Positions 1 to 12,100 of a stretch of 64,000 nt of DNA are shown here, in pieces. Made by a program: the position numbers and the translations under genes. The notes under the pieces are model-generated. The model saw only the letters and a list, made by a program, of their open reading frames with translations. It ran no database searches and was not told the DNA's origin. The stretch is from Linepithema humile (taxonomy: Eukaryota; Arthropoda; Insecta; Hymenoptera; Formicidae), in assembly GCF_040581485.1 (NCBI RefSeq), contig NC_090131.1:9238001-9302000 (forward strand), given 5' to 3'. Position 1 is the stretch's first letter. Every line of letters begins with the position of its first letter.

Positions 1-690
1 TGCGGTATCGATGAATTGTTACTCGATCCTTCCTGACGCTTCTCGATCTTTCGGCTTTCTGTGGCACTTTTCCATGGTGATCCCGGTCTTATTTGTGGCA
101 GCTGTCTCTAACGTCCTTCGCGGCCTTTTCCTTTCCGGATCCGGACCATCTTTTGAATCGGCCGTGAACTGGCCAGGTTCCGACCTGATTCTTCTCTTCT
201 TCCGGCTTGTTACGGCAGCTCTGTTTATTGTGGTACTCCACCCCGGGAGTGCGAGAGCTCTCTTTCCCTTCGGGCGTCAATCCTCTCGGTGCGTCCACTG
301 GCCTTGATCCGTTTCGAGTCTGAAACGTTGTTCTCGGTAGCGACATTTTCTTTGTGACCTTATTGAATAGGATGGAATATTCTTACGTGACCTTATGTCC
401 ACTCGACGTCCGGGCCTCCGTCGTCCTGTCTGTTGAGTCCCTCGCAGATCCCACGAAGGCTGCTCCTCATCATTTACAAAATATTTGTTTTTAGCCACTC
501 ACTTCGATCCGCGAAATCTCTAAAGTATACACAAAGTAAGAAGGAGAGGTCGTCGCCTCCCCCTCCCCCCCCCCCTCCGCGGTGGGGTTCACGACCTCAA
601 ATTTTTCCTCCTCGACTGGGCTTACTCGCTTTTGTGATGGACAGCAAAATGTCACGTCACAATATATACTTATAATATTCGAATTGATGT
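1..690. other. Unrecognised GC-richer stretch, possible old retroelement leader
   Basis: No gene is recognised here. The first ~500 bases are clearly richer in G+C than the DNA to the right, and a pyrimidine-rich run with a long C tract lies at about 555-578. Short open frames exist on both strands but show no motif I recognise, and the minus-strand frames are arginine/glutamate rich with no domain. The composition could fit the leader of a retroelement or an exon/5' region of an unknown gene; both are guesses. Confidence 0.2.
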
Positions 691-691
691 A

Positions 692-1313
692 TATTGGAAC
701 CCTTTTTTTGCACTAAAAAACAGTTTTGGTGGTATAAAATATCCTGTTGTGTCACAAGTCGTGAAAGCTCTCTTGAACCTTTCACATGAAAATGCCAATG
801 TAGAGCGGGGATTCTCCACATCTGCTCTCATTCTTACAGACAACAGAGCCTCCATGTCCGAGAAAACGCTGAATTCATATATGATCGTAAAATATGCTTT
901 GAAGAAGTACAACAACTTACCCCATACAGTCTCCATCACCAAAGAATTTTTAAATTTGGCTAGAATAGCGCATCAGAAATATGACGAATACTTGGAAAAA
1001 AAAAAGAAAAACGAAGGAACATAAATGCCAAACAAGAGTAAAGGAAGAGATAAGAAAAGAAAAAGAAAAGAAGAGATTAGAAGAAATAGAATTAAATAAA
1101 ACAAAGCTTCAAGCAAAAGAAAAAAAGCTAGTGGAGCTGCGGCTGCTTGAAGATTCAAAAGCTAAGCAAGCTGACAAATTGCTGAAAGAGGCCAGCGAGA
1201 AATTGAAGAAAGGAGTAGAAAATAAAAATATAGAAGAAATAGTCCTCGCTGAAGCAATGCTGACAGGTTTCAAAGCTTCGCGGGAAAACGCAAGAACAAC
1301 GAAAGCAAGTTAG
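692..1313 (+). pseudogene. hAT-like transposase-derived protein, C-terminal fragment with frameshift
   Basis: The frame that opens around 692 reads YWNPFF and then KYPVVSQVVKALLNLSHENA, followed by NVERGFS. This resembles the C-terminal hAT dimerisation region (the 'H-x-NA-x-VERGFS' block) of transposase-derived proteins common in insect genomes. The frame ends at 1022-1024 just after an A-rich run near 998-1013. A second frame then carries on as a lysine/glutamate-rich coiled-coil tail to a stop at 1311-1313. Such a charged tail follows the dimerisation block in related proteins, so a slip in the A run is the likely break. No start codon, BED finger or catalytic part is visible in the window, so this is a 3' fragment. 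Superfamily assignment is by motif only. Confidence 0.6.
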
Positions 1314-1468
1314 AGATAAAGAAAAAGTTGTAGATAAGAGAAAGAATAACATTTTAGATAATATTAATAAAGAACCAAAGAAAAATTTAAAAAACTGGAT
1401 ATTGAGATTTAATTAGACTATCTGTAATTTTATTCTTTTGCCGTTGTGCTTTTCTTATATATACTAGC

Positions 1469-1726
1469 TGTTTGCAAGTGCGTCCGGAGTTTCTTTCGCA
1501 CTCTGTTTATTTACGATTAATGAATCCACACGTTTATATAGCAAGTCTTTATTGCACACAAAATGCATCCTTTCATTTACAAACCTCGCTTGGAACTCTG
1601 GCTGAGCGCCGCGCCTCGGCTTCTTCTCTTACTAAATCGCAGCCGGAACTACTGACTACGCAACTCAATTTTCACACAAAAAATTAATAGAAATAAAATA
1701 AAGAATCTTATTATTAAACGCAAACA
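1469..1726 (-). repeat. BEL/Pao 3' LTR
   Basis: 258 bp, TGTTTGC...GCAAACA. It is the 3' LTR because the coding strand is minus. Next to it inside the element (1727-1742) the coding strand is rich in A and G just before the LTR (read GGCGGGCGG), a plausible degenerate polypurine tract. The outer flank is CTAGC. Confidence 0.93.
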
Positions 1727-1821
1727 TGCCGCCCGCCTTGAGAAATATTCATATTTTCAACTTAACACTATTTTAATGTACGGCGAGAAATTAAAAAAAA
1801 AATAAAGTATAAAGTATCAAA

Positions 1822-3168
1822 TTAACCAGTCTTGTCGATTTCACAATCTTCTGGAGGTAGAGGACAAACCTTTACAATAGACCTCTTATAAATACCCTTA
1901 CTGGTACGCACAGTTACAGTTCTTATTACATCATCCTGACCATGATAAACGTCAACAATTTTCGCAAGCACCCATTTTAATGGCATAGTCCCATCTTCCT
2001 TTAACAGCACTAACTGTCCAATATGAAATATAACTCGCTTCTCTGTCTTCCATTTGATTCTGCCTTGACAAATAGTTAAATATTCTTTGGACCACCTAGA
2101 CCAGAAATGTTGCTTCAAGTGTTCTACGAGTTGCCAACGAGAAAGTCTGTTCAGAGGTACCTCCTGAAGATCAGGTTCCGGATAGGACGTCAACGAATCT
2201 CCTATCAAGAAATGAGCTGGAGTCAATACGTTTAGATCCATTGGATCATCGGATAAAGGTGTTAACGGCCTTGAATTCAAAACTGCTTCTACTTGAGATA
2301 GAACTGTCGTCATCTCCATTAACGTAAGCGATGCATTTCCAACAGCACCTTTCAAGCATTTTTTCATGGATCGCACAGCTGCTTCCCACAATCCTCCAAA
2401 GTGAGGAGCTCTCGGAGGTATAAAATGCCAGGTTAAACGCTCTTCCGAAGCTGCGTGTTGAAGATTCTTATGAAATTTCGTGTCTTCAAATAAACACTGC
2501 AGTTCATTATCTGCGCCTTGGAAATTTTTCCCATTGTCAGAATACATGTTTACTATCTTTCCTCTTCTAGAAATAAATCTTTTCAACGCTCCAATGAAAG
2601 CCTCAGAAGTCATGTCTTCTACTAACTCCAAATGCACGGCCTTTGTAACCATACATACGAATACAGCAACATATGTTTTATACTGTTTGCTGTTTCGTCA
2701 TACTCTATCCCGTACTAGGAAAGGACCGCAATAATCTACACCAGTATTATAGAAAGGTCTGACTGGATTGACCCTACAAGTCGGCAATTGTCCCATGATT
2801 TGCTGACTAGACACAGGAGATGCTTTAACACATTTCACGCACTTTCTTATAATTCCTTTGATTCCGCTTCTTCCAGCTATAGGCCAAAATTCTTCTCTTA
2901 CGAAAGCCAGCGTTGCCTGAACACCTGCATGAAATGATCTTTCATGCTTATCCTTTATAATTAATTTAGTAACAAAATGAGAAGACGGCAAAATAATGGG
3001 ATGTCGGGCTTCTTCAGGCAGTCGTGAATTTTCCAATCTTCCTCCTACTCTTATAATATCGTTCTTATCTAAATACGGATTTAAACTGATTAATCTGGAC
3101 GCTTTAGGAACATTTTCTTTACGCCTTAACAGTCTTATTTCATTTTTGAATTCTTCGTTTTGAACCAT
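1822..3168 (-). pseudogene. BEL/Pao integrase and C-terminal DUF5641-like domain, one nonsense codon
   Basis: One frame from about 3168 to a stop at 1822-1824, broken by TGA at 2698-2700 (an Arg CGA-to-TGA change fits the context). The first part has RHPIILPSSHF, ERSFHAG and CVKCVKA, the HHCC zinc-binding domain. The catalytic core is seen as GVDYCGPF, YSDNGKNF and HFGGLWEAAVRSMKK, giving the D, D and E of integrase. The tail with RWQLVEHLKQHFWSRW and KEDGTMPLKW is the DUF5641-like region typical of BEL/Pao elements, ending about 95 bases before the 3' LTR. Confidence 0.9.
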
Positions 3169-3169
3169 T

Positions 3170-3203
3170 TTTACTAAAACTTGAGCTTTACTAAAAGTTG
3201 AGC
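3170..3203 (-). repeat. 17-bp tandem duplication causing a frameshift in pol
   Basis: Two adjacent 17-base units, 3170-3186 and 3187-3203, differ at one base. Seventeen is not a multiple of three, so the insertion moves the reading frame and puts TAG TAA in line. Downstream (from 3168) the integrase frame is open again in the shifted register. Confidence 0.9.
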
Positions 3204-3665
3204 TTCTTTTATTTCTAAAGCGGATACACAGCCTTTTTTCTGATTTTCTTTATCACATCTTGCATTATGAAAAAACCTTAGTATATAAACAATAATTCGT
3301 AATAACTTGCTTAGCGAGGAATATCTATTGTAATTTATAATCGGTTCTTGTAATGCGACAGCCGCAACCGTTATTTCTGCACGCCTTTCAGGTAAAGCTT
3401 CCGTTAATAACTCTACATCTTCTAATGGCCATTCATTTTCGTTTAAATCCAACCATTTAGGACCTTTCTACCAAAGATCCGAATCTTTCAATTGTTCAGG
3501 AGTAACTTCTCGAGAAATTAAATCAGCGGGATTTTCTTTTGATTTCACGTGATGCCACTCAGAAGATGTCGAGCTATCTTGTATTTCACTAATCCTGTTA
3601 GCGACAAATGTCTTCCACCTTTTAGCAGGCGAACTTAACCAGGCTAAAACTATTTTAGAATCAGT
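3174..3665 (-). pseudogene. BEL/Pao RNase H-integrase linker, broken
   Basis: The frame continues past the TAG at 3666-3668 with TDSKIVLAWL, ENPADLISREV and LKDSDLW, which are RNase H end motifs of BEL/Pao polyproteins. A second TAG follows in the DLW block at about 3467-3469, where Trp is usual. The frame then runs on to KLKF and stops inside a 17-bp tandem duplication (3170-3203) that shifts the reading frame. These changes silence everything downstream. Confidence 0.85.
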
Positions 3666-6257
3666 CTAATAATAGCGCTTGTACACTCTCATGTTTAAAC
3701 TGGTCACTACTTTATTCATCAGCCTTATCAAGAGAACAGCTCCACACAATTCTAACCGTGGCAGTGATAATGCCTTTAACGGGGCTACTCGGGATTTAGA
3801 ACAAAGTAAAGCAGCGATTCTTTCATTATCCTTTAGATATATACAAGCACCGTAAGCTTGTTCGCTTGCATTACAAAAGCCATGTAATTGTATTTCAGAA
3901 ATACTTTCCTTTGAAATTATTAATCTGGGAACCTCTATATACTCTAATAGATACAATTGAGATTTTATTTTGCAAGATTTATGAATCCTCATCGGTACAG
4001 ACTCGTCCCATCCTATATTGCACGCCCACAAAGATTGTATTAAAATCTTTGCTGCGGTTATAACTGGACCAACTAAGCCTAGAGGGTCAAATAGCTTAGA
4101 CACTTCAGATAACATAATTCTTTTCGTTACTTTATTTTCTAACTTTGCCAACGGACTTTTGTAATATAGTACATCCTTGTCCGGATTCCATAGAATACCT
4201 AATAATTTTGACTCTTGTTCCTTACTTAAATCTAACGATTTGCTTTCGACTTTCTCTAGCTCTAAACTAGCTATTATATTAGACTTCCATTTGTGTAATT
4301 TAAACCCTCCGCGTGATAGCAATTCAGTTATCTGATTTTTTAAATTTACAACCCCTTGCACCGTATCGGAACCCGTTAACAAATCGTCCATATAGAAATC
4401 TGTAAGAATGGATTTTGAGGCTAGAGGAAAGTTTTCTTTCTCTAGTTCAACTAACTGATGCAAACATTTTATCGCTAAGAACGAAGCAGGTTTTGTTCCA
4501 TATGTCACCGTGAGTAACTCGAATTGTTGCACTTGCATGCTAGGATGTTCCCACCAAAGAATCGTCTGTAAAGGTGTGTGATCTTTATGAACTAAGATTT
4601 GCCTATACATCTTTTTTATATCTGCACATATCACGTACTTGAAACACCTGAATCTCATAATTATTGAAAATAAATCGGATTGAATTATTGGACCTTTGTA
4701 TAATGCATCATTTAAAGACAAACCTTTGGAATCTTTGCTAGACGCATCAAACACTACCCGCGTTTTTGTTGTTGAAGCATCCTCTCTTACTACTGCTTGA
4801 TGAAGAAGAAAAATTCTCTTTGCATTTAATGCAGGTTCTTTAACTACTCTCATATGTCCTAACTCGATATATTCTTTCATGAAATTAACGTATTCTGATT
4901 TAAGATTAGGAGCTTTTGTAAATTTTCTTTCTAACATCTTAAGTCTTTTCATCGCTATATCTTCCGATTCTCCTAATTGATCTACCACCTTTTCATTCAC
5001 GGGTAACTTTACTATAAATCTACCTTCTGCGTTCTTATCATAGCTATTCTTGAAATGTTCTTCCACATATTTGTCTTCGTCATTTAGATTTTCTTGACTT
5101 ATACAATCTTCTACTTGCCAAAATTTATTTACCGCATTATACAAATCTTCTTCTGTACTGAAATTGCAAGCCGTTTGCAGACCTTTGTCATTGTGTACGT
5201 CAATGACTCCTGATATTATCCAACCAAGCGTGGATTTTTGCAACGTGGGTTTGGTTTTACCGAGTTTTATCTGCCCTACACAGATGAGGTCCCAGAACTT
5301 TTCCGCGCCTATCAACAAATCTATTTCCCTTGATACATAAAATTCTGGATCAGCTAATCTGATATTGTTAGGTATATCTATTGCAGATCTATCTATTTTA
5401 ATAGTCGGTAAATTCTGTGTGAGGCATGGTAAAACTACGCATTTTAGATCCGTACTAACAGAGTCAAATCTAGAAGATATATTTAAATCAACAATTTTTA
5501 ATGCACTAGAAACTTGCTGATTGATCCCATTAATTTTTATTTGAGTTTTGCTACCGCGTATTCCTAGTTTGTTTACGAATTTTTCTGCAACGAAATTTGA
5601 CTGAGATCCGTTGTCTAACAACGCTCTTGCTTCAATGAATTGACCGTCTTTATCCCTTATTTTTATTACAGCGGTAGAGAGCAACACTTGCTTTAATTTA
5701 CTGATTTCTTCCAATTTAGTATGATTGCATGAAACACTATCTAATTTATCTTTATCTTTACTCGCATCTTGCTCTGACCTTTGTTTCAACTGTTTTTCTT
5801 TGTTCTCTTTATCCTCATCATTTTTCAAATGTAATAAAGAATTGTGTTTTTTATTGCATATTTTGCAGCTACTCGCTACACAATCCTTTGCCATATGATT
5901 ATATCGCAGACAATTTAGACACAACCCTTTTGACTTTACATAATTAGTACGTTCTGCCACGGATAGAACCTGAAAGGCTTTACATCGATAAATCTGATGA
6001 TTATCTTTATAATAAGAACATCTCACGTTACTCGTAGTAGTATGTGCGGCTGTGATCTTATTGTGACCAGTGATACGTGAGCTTGTACTTACTTGATTTT
6101 GTTGACTTCGATTTGCGATCGCTTCCAACGTTTGACATCTTTTATTCAAAAATGATATTAATTCCTGGAAACTCAGCATTAGCGTAGGCTCTAACGTATT
6201 TTCCCATTCCTTTATTGATAAGATATCTAGCTTGCCGATTACTATATGAATAAGCAA
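3666..6257 (-). pseudogene. BEL/Pao gag end, protease, reverse transcriptase and RNase H start
   Basis: 863 codons in the same frame as gag. In order: a CX2CX4HX4C knuckle (CLNCLRYNHMAKDC) and a nearby Cys/His cluster; an aspartic protease motif LLDNGSQSNF; a reverse transcriptase with FDASSKDSKGLSLND, CADIKKMYRQI and FYMDDLLTG (the YMDD catalytic pair); then an RNase H block HGFCNASEQAYGA. Two active-site neighbourhoods look altered: the protease shows DNG where DSG/DTG is usual, and the RNase H shows CNAS where CDAS is usual, so a catalytic Asp is probably lost. The frame ends at TAG (3666-3668) directly before TDSKIVLAWL, a conserved RNase H motif, so this stop is a mutation. Confidence 0.9.
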
Positions 6258-6263
6258 ATTGTT

Positions 6264-7049
6264 TCATTGTTGAGTGGGTCTCTTCAATGCCTGTAAAGCT
6301 CGAGTATGTTTTAATACACCATCTAGAACTTGCCTGATAGCCGTACCATTTTCCTTTCTTACGATAGGTAAATCAAATATTGCCTTAATGTGCGTTTGAA
6401 TAATTAATCTTTGATTGTCATATCTTTCTTGCAATCTAGTCCAAGCATTCTCGTAATTTAAGCCCGAAATTTCTAACGAAGATATAGTTTCTGCGGCCTC
6501 GCCTTTTAATGCCGACTTTAGATAATGAAATCTTTGTACGTCATTTAACAAACCGTTTGAATGTATCAATGAATTAAACACATCAAAAAAAGCATACCAA
6601 TCTTTGTATAGACCAGAAAAGGTAGGCAACTCTATTTTGGGCAACCTAACAAAATTATTATTGTTGTTACGTGTATTTCTCTGCGAGTTATCTGATACTC
6701 CTTGACCTACTTGGTCTAACCTGTCCTCACTTATAGCTACTCCTATGTGACTCTTTATTAATTTTGTAGCAATTAATTTTAAGTGAAGAAATTTGTTTTC
6801 ATAACCTTCTAACTCTTTGTCTAACTCGTCATCGCTTGCATTATCATCTAAAAGACCTATTTCCATTTGGACTTCTGATAGTGATTTCCATGTCTCCTCT
6901 GCTTTGCTTATTCTTAATTCAATCTCGTCAATGTCAACGTCACTCGAATTAATATCTTTAAAGAAATTTTCAGATCGCGTTAAACTAGCTTTTAATATTC
7001 TTTTTCTTTGTTTCAATTTAGCTAAACATTCTTCGACTGAAGATGCCAT
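6264..7049 (-). pseudogene. BEL/Pao gag region (DUF1759-like), stopped by TGA
   Basis: 261 codons from an ATG shortly after the leader. An N-terminal charged, coiled-coil-like part (residues ~1-100) is followed by a block with LPKIELPTFSG and then DWYAFFDVFN, the DUF1759 gag signature of BEL/Pao elements. The frame ends at a TGA (6264-6266) and continues in the same frame into the pol part at 6257. Since BEL/Pao elements normally carry one gag-pol frame, the TGA is best read as a TGG-to-TGA mutation; programmed readthrough cannot be excluded but the other breaks make decay more likely. Confidence 0.88.
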
Positions 7050-7513
7050 GGTTATACGTTAATGATTATTATTCACGCTTAAACAATTTACTGAATTTCG
7101 CTTTTACTTATCTTAAACAGTGTGACTATTAGTGACTTAACGCTTTCGATTACTCTTGTTTCGTTTTGCTACATTCTTCTCGATGAGAATCCTTCTTTGG
7201 TTCGATTTCCCGTGTTGAGAACCCTCGGTCTTCATGTATGCAGGAATGGACTCGCCTGCCTCGCTGGTGAAATGGACTCGTCCGCCTTGCAGGAATGTAT
7301 TTTCGACTTTGTAATATAGAATCTTCGCTAAGATTCTACCGCTGCCTTGCGGCCTAATGTATGTGATTTCCTTTGTATTGGACAATCACTCTCTTCTTAT
7401 AGACACCCGCGTGATGCTTACAGGATATCCACAGGTTGCTTATGAGATCTCGTATTCCGACCGTTGTCGTTGCCACGCCGATCTTCCGTATGTGTTCCAA
7501 TCAATTTACAATT
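7050..7513 (-). other. Untranslated leader of the BEL/Pao element
   Basis: About 460 bases between the primer binding site and the gag start at 7049. An open frame at 7137-7385 has no recognisable domain. Packaging or dimerisation signals would be expected here but none can be picked out by eye. Confidence 0.5.
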
Positions 7514-7532
7514 GATCCGGCTCAAAGGACCA
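7514..7532 (-). promoter_or_regulatory. Primer binding site of the BEL/Pao element
   Basis: Immediately inside the 5' LTR the coding strand reads TGGTCCTTTGAGCCGGATC. A TGG start directly after the LTR is what pairs with the CCA end of a tRNA primer. I cannot name the tRNA from memory. Confidence 0.7.
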
Positions 7533-7790
7533 TGTTTGCGAGTACGTCCGGAGTTTCTTTCGCACTCTGTTTATTTACGATTAATGAATCCACACGTTTA
7601 TATAACAAGTCTTTATTGCACACAAAATGCATCCTTTCATTTACAAGCCTCGCTTGGAACTCTGGCTGAGCGCCGCGCCTCGGCCTCTTCTCTTACTAAA
7701 TCGCAGCCGGAACTACTGACTACGCAACTCAATTTTCACACAAAAAATTAATAGAAATAAAATAAAGAATCTTATTATTAAACGCAAACA
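7533..7790 (-). repeat. BEL/Pao 5' LTR
   Basis: 258 bp, the same length as the partner LTR and differing by five transitions. It is followed outside by CTAGC, matching the flank at 1464-1468. The promoter of the element should lie here. A run of AATAAAATAAAG-type sequence near 7754-7770 is present in both LTRs. Confidence 0.93.
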
Positions 7791-9113
7791 CTAGCCTTGT
7801 ATTAATTCTGCGTATTATTTAATGTATGTGTTAAATTTTGATAGATATAAAAAGGCGACTTTCGAAAATTACAATTATTTTTCGCTCATTCAAAGAATAT
7901 TTTTGTTTTTTTCGTTGCATTATAAAAAATATTATATTTTTTTAATTATGTGATGAATGTGTCTATTTTTTTGTTTTATCTAGATAATAAAACTTAAAAC
8001 TTTTATCTAGATAATAAAAGTTTAAACTTTTGTTTGGTCATTGAGTCTTTTATTTCATTATATTTAATAAAATAAACTATTAATTTTATTTAATAAAACT
8101 GAGGTGTACTTATATTATATCGTTTAAATTCCTGTTCTTTCCTTATTATAAACTTTCAACAACAATCTAAGCAATGAAAAGAATTTGCTATATGTTAGGC
8201 TATTTAAAGATGGACCCGAGAAAATAAGTGTAAATGTTATTTTTTTGCTTAAATAAACTTGATTATTCTGAAAATTTGATTAAAAATGTCGCTTTTGGTT
8301 ACTATTTTAATGCCAGAAAAGTTACTTTTTGTCATCTTTTCTGTCAAAAAGCAGCCATTATTTCACTTTTTTTGATCCGATGACTGGATGGCAGCGCTGG
8401 TTCTATGTATCCTAAATTAATTCCAACAATATTTATAATTTTCAGTCAATTTTATTACAATCAAAACAAAACAGTGTTTTACCTTTCAAAAAAAATTGTC
8501 GTATATGTATATTAAATAAAAAAAAAGCTGTCCTATATACAGGGTGTTTCATTTTAATCTAGCCAGGCGAATATTTCAAACGCTGTTGAGTTTAGAGAAA
8601 AATGTTTCAGACAAAAGTTGTAGGGTTTGGAGGGGGACACACATTATTTTCTACACTTTAAAGTAATAAAATTAACATGTAGTTTACTGTAGCAGCGCCA
8701 AGTTTTTTTGCGTTTTTTAATATTTTTATTTTTTTAATATTTTTATTTTTTTATTTTTATTTTTTGTTTTTTTATTTATGTATTTATTTTTTTATAATAT
8801 ATATAGTATATGTAAAATATAGTATATAATATAATTAATTATATATACGACAGCTTTATGTACAAGAGTTTTATAGAAGAGCTTTATAAAAATAGTGTAC
8901 AACTTTTTTCATAGTTCTTTAGTCCCATTTGTCGCCATTTCCTAATATCATATTTTTTTATAATTAAATATTACGTAAACAAATTATGTAAGCAATTTAT
9001 TTAAACGTTAGTTTAAATCAATATGTACTTTATTAGTATGTATTAGTTTTAAATCTACAATACAACCTTTGGTGTTAATAATTCAAGTTTACTCTTTTGT
9101 TGTTCGTCGACAG
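7791..9113 (+). other. Calpain intron, AT-rich, with one transposon-arm fragment
   Basis: Very AT-rich DNA with no coding exon visible. At 8540 a CAGGGTGTTTC arm preceded by TATA begins, with the phrase AAAAGTTGTAGGGTTTGGAG common to the fold-back elements further right; no matching second arm is found nearby, so it is a one-armed fragment. The intron ends at TTCGTCGACAG (9113). Confidence 0.5.
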
Positions 9114-12100
9114 ATCACCGGAATGGAGGTTCATTCCTGATCATGAAAAAGAAGAGCTCGGCCTGACATTTGACGTGGATGGCGAGTTTTGGATGTCGTT
9201 TCACGATTTCACGCGCCATTTCACTCAACTTGAGATATGCAATTTGAATCCTGACTCTCTGACGACAGATGATATTAGCGCTGGGAAGAAACGTTGGGAG
9301 ATGAGCGTGTTCGAAGGAGAATGGGTTCGTGGAGTAACAGCGGGTGGTTGCAGAAACTATTTAGGTGAGATATACAAATAAAGGTCGCTCAAATTCTTAC
9401 CCAAGTATTCAACTTAAACGCATATCTCGTGTAGAAACCTTCTGGCACAATCCGCAGTATCGTATCACGCTGGAATATCCGGATGACGATGACGACAAGT
9501 GTACCGTAATCGTCGCTTTGATGCAGAAGAATAGAAGGGCACAAAAAAGAATGGGTGCCGATTGTCTCACTATTGGATTCGCAATATATCACGTATGTGA
9601 AATTAACTTAAATATTAATGTATTAATAACATATATATTAAGATATCCATTATTTTTTAAAAAAGATATTTTCCATCTGTAAGATTTTCGCAAAACACGT
9701 ATCTGTAGGTATTCGTAAGTTTTTAAGACGCTGAATTCGAATTTCTAATTGAAATTTTAAATTTAATCCGATAGACTTAAAACACTAGACAAAAATTTGA
9801 CAAATTATTCAAATTATTTCAAACTTAATTTCTAAGAGTTTTTATGGTAATACTTAAAATTTTGACATTAAAATTTTTTAATTTAAAAAAGTATTTAATT
9901 TTTATCAAGCATTATTTTTATCAAATATTATTGTATTACAAAATAATGATTTTATATTTAAATTTTTTAATTAAAAATTTCGAAAACTTTCTGAAAATAT
10001 TTTATATAAAATCTATCTTTCGAATTTTTTTAATTAACAGTTGGAGTATCCGGAGAGATTGCCAAAACCGTTGGACATTAACTTCTTCAAGTACAATGCG
10101 TCTGTTGGACGTTCCCCAGCATTTATAAACTTAAGGGAAGTTACGTGTCGCTTTAAATTACCGCCAGGTGTATACTGCATAGTTCCAAGTACTTTTGATC
10201 CAAACGAGGAAGGTGAATTTTTGCTAAGAATTTTCTCTGAAAACAAGAACAATATGGAGTAAGTCGTGCTATATATAATACGGTGATATTTGTTTCATCC
10301 TAATTGAATACTTTCTATTGATATATTTCCGTTTGTTTACAGAGAGAATGACGAAGATGTTGGTGTCGGTGAAGTCGATGACAGAGTAAGAATTATGAAT
10401 ATTTGGAATTATGAATTATGAATGAAAGGAAATTGAAAGTGCACAATAATAGATTAATCCTAAGCAGTATAAACTGTTCTGTTATAATGACATATCGATA
10501 ATTGACATATACATATAGAAGATGGTTCGTCCATTTTTCCAGTATGGAATAAAATAAATTGTAATTGCGTAAAGTTAATGCTGTTTTGGATTATATATAT
10601 ACAGGGTGTCCCATTTTAAAAACCTCGCGTGAATAACTTTTCAGAGACATTTTCAAGAAAAATGATTTAGACCAAAGTTGTCGGGTTTGGAGGGGGACAT
10701 CCGATGATGACATTGGTTTAACCTAGAGTGTACATGCCAAGGTCATATGGAGATCAACTTTGTTTTTTAAATAGAACACCCTATTTTTGATTCCAAAATC
10801 TAATAGCTGGTGTCAAAAGCTTTTCAAAACACTATAATGAAGTTATTTTTCATTAAGTACTTTTCGAGTTATGAGGCTTGAAAGTTACAGCATTTTGACA
10901 TAAAATACAAAATATCTTGTAAAACATTCAATTTTCGGGAATCTTACCTTAATACTTTTATGCACAAAATAATGAGACGAATCAATTAGTATAAAGAAAA
11001 CACATAGTTGCTTTCAAGAAAAAATATGTAATTTGCAACATGCAACTGCATACTTTTTTTTAAAACCAATGTCCCGGTGTCCCATCAAAAGTGGCCATCC
11101 CCTTTTATCTTTAAAATTAAAAGAGATAAACCATAACAAATATATATCAAATTAAATGGTTCAAACTAAACTCTATTGTGAGCATAATATAATAGTTGCT
11201 TACAAAAGCTATTCGTGTTAACGAACGGAGAGGTATGCATAATTTTTTTATAATGTGGATATTTTGATGTAAGAAAAGTTGTAGCGCTATTTGAAAAGAA
11301 TACAACGATGTATGATTTAATATAAATATTTTACATATTATACGAGTTTTATCGGCTTGAAATATCGCGGGCGACGTCTACCTTTTCACTTTCGGCCCTG
11401 CGATATGACCAACTTCTGACTCATGCCTTAGAAATTGACGTATGTCAATTGAAATTGTAGCGCTGTTAATTATTAATTAATTATGAAGTTGGCCATATCG
11501 CAGGGCCGAAAGTGAAAAGATAGACATCGCCCGCGATATTTCAAGCCGATAAAATTCATATAATATGTAAAATATTTATATTAAATTATACATCGTTGTA
11601 TTCTTTTCAAACAGCGCTACAACATTTCTTACATCAAAATATCCACATTATTATAAAAAAATTATGCATACCTCTCCGTTTGTTAACACGAATAGCTTTT
11701 GTAAGCAACTATTATACTCACAATAGAGTTCAGTTTGAACCATTTAATTTGATATACATATATTTGTTATAGTCTATCTCTTTTCATTTAAAAGATAAAA
11801 GGGGTGGCCACTTTTGGTGAGACACCCTGTATATATATGTATGATTTTATGTAATTTGAAACCAACTGCTAATAATTCACAGTAATGACACAGCTTTGTG
11901 GGTATGTAGGTATAATATACATACTTATATTGAAAGCGCGTAACCATTGATAATGCTTTCAACAAATTTTGTGCTAAATCGCACAAGTGATAAAATTAAT
12001 CAGTGCTATGCAATTGCGTTTAACTCACAGCTTAAAGTATTAACGTTTGTTGTGCCGTTTGATACTTAACAAGTTCTACTGCAGCGTCACTTGAATACTC

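Larger units (their letters stand above)
1469..7790 (-). mobile_element. BEL/Pao LTR retrotransposon, complete in structure, inactivated
   Basis: A 6.3-kb element lies on the minus strand inside a presumed calpain intron, antisense to that gene. It has two 258-bp LTRs starting TG and ending CA (7-bp terminal inverted repeat TGTTTGC/GCAAACA), and a 5-bp target duplication CTAGC at 1464-1468 and 7791-7795. The domain order is gag (DUF1759-like), CCHC knuckle, aspartic protease, reverse transcriptase with YMDD, RNase H, HHCC and DDE integrase, and a DUF5641-like tail, which is the BEL/Pao order. The LTRs differ at 5 of 258 sites (~1.9%), all transitions, so the insertion is fairly recent. Four nonsense codons and one frameshifting tandem duplication mean it cannot make its polyprotein from this copy. 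Confidence 0.95.

Noticed and set aside
6258..6266. Programmed stop-codon readthrough between gag and pol
   Set aside because: Same-frame continuation fits, but three further nonsense codons and a frameshift in the element make simple decay the better reading.
9365..9384. A ~20-bp intron using the AAG before GGTCGCTC as acceptor
   Set aside because: Far too short to be spliced; the acceptor GTGTAG at 9434 gives a 70-bp intron and restores the LETFW motif.
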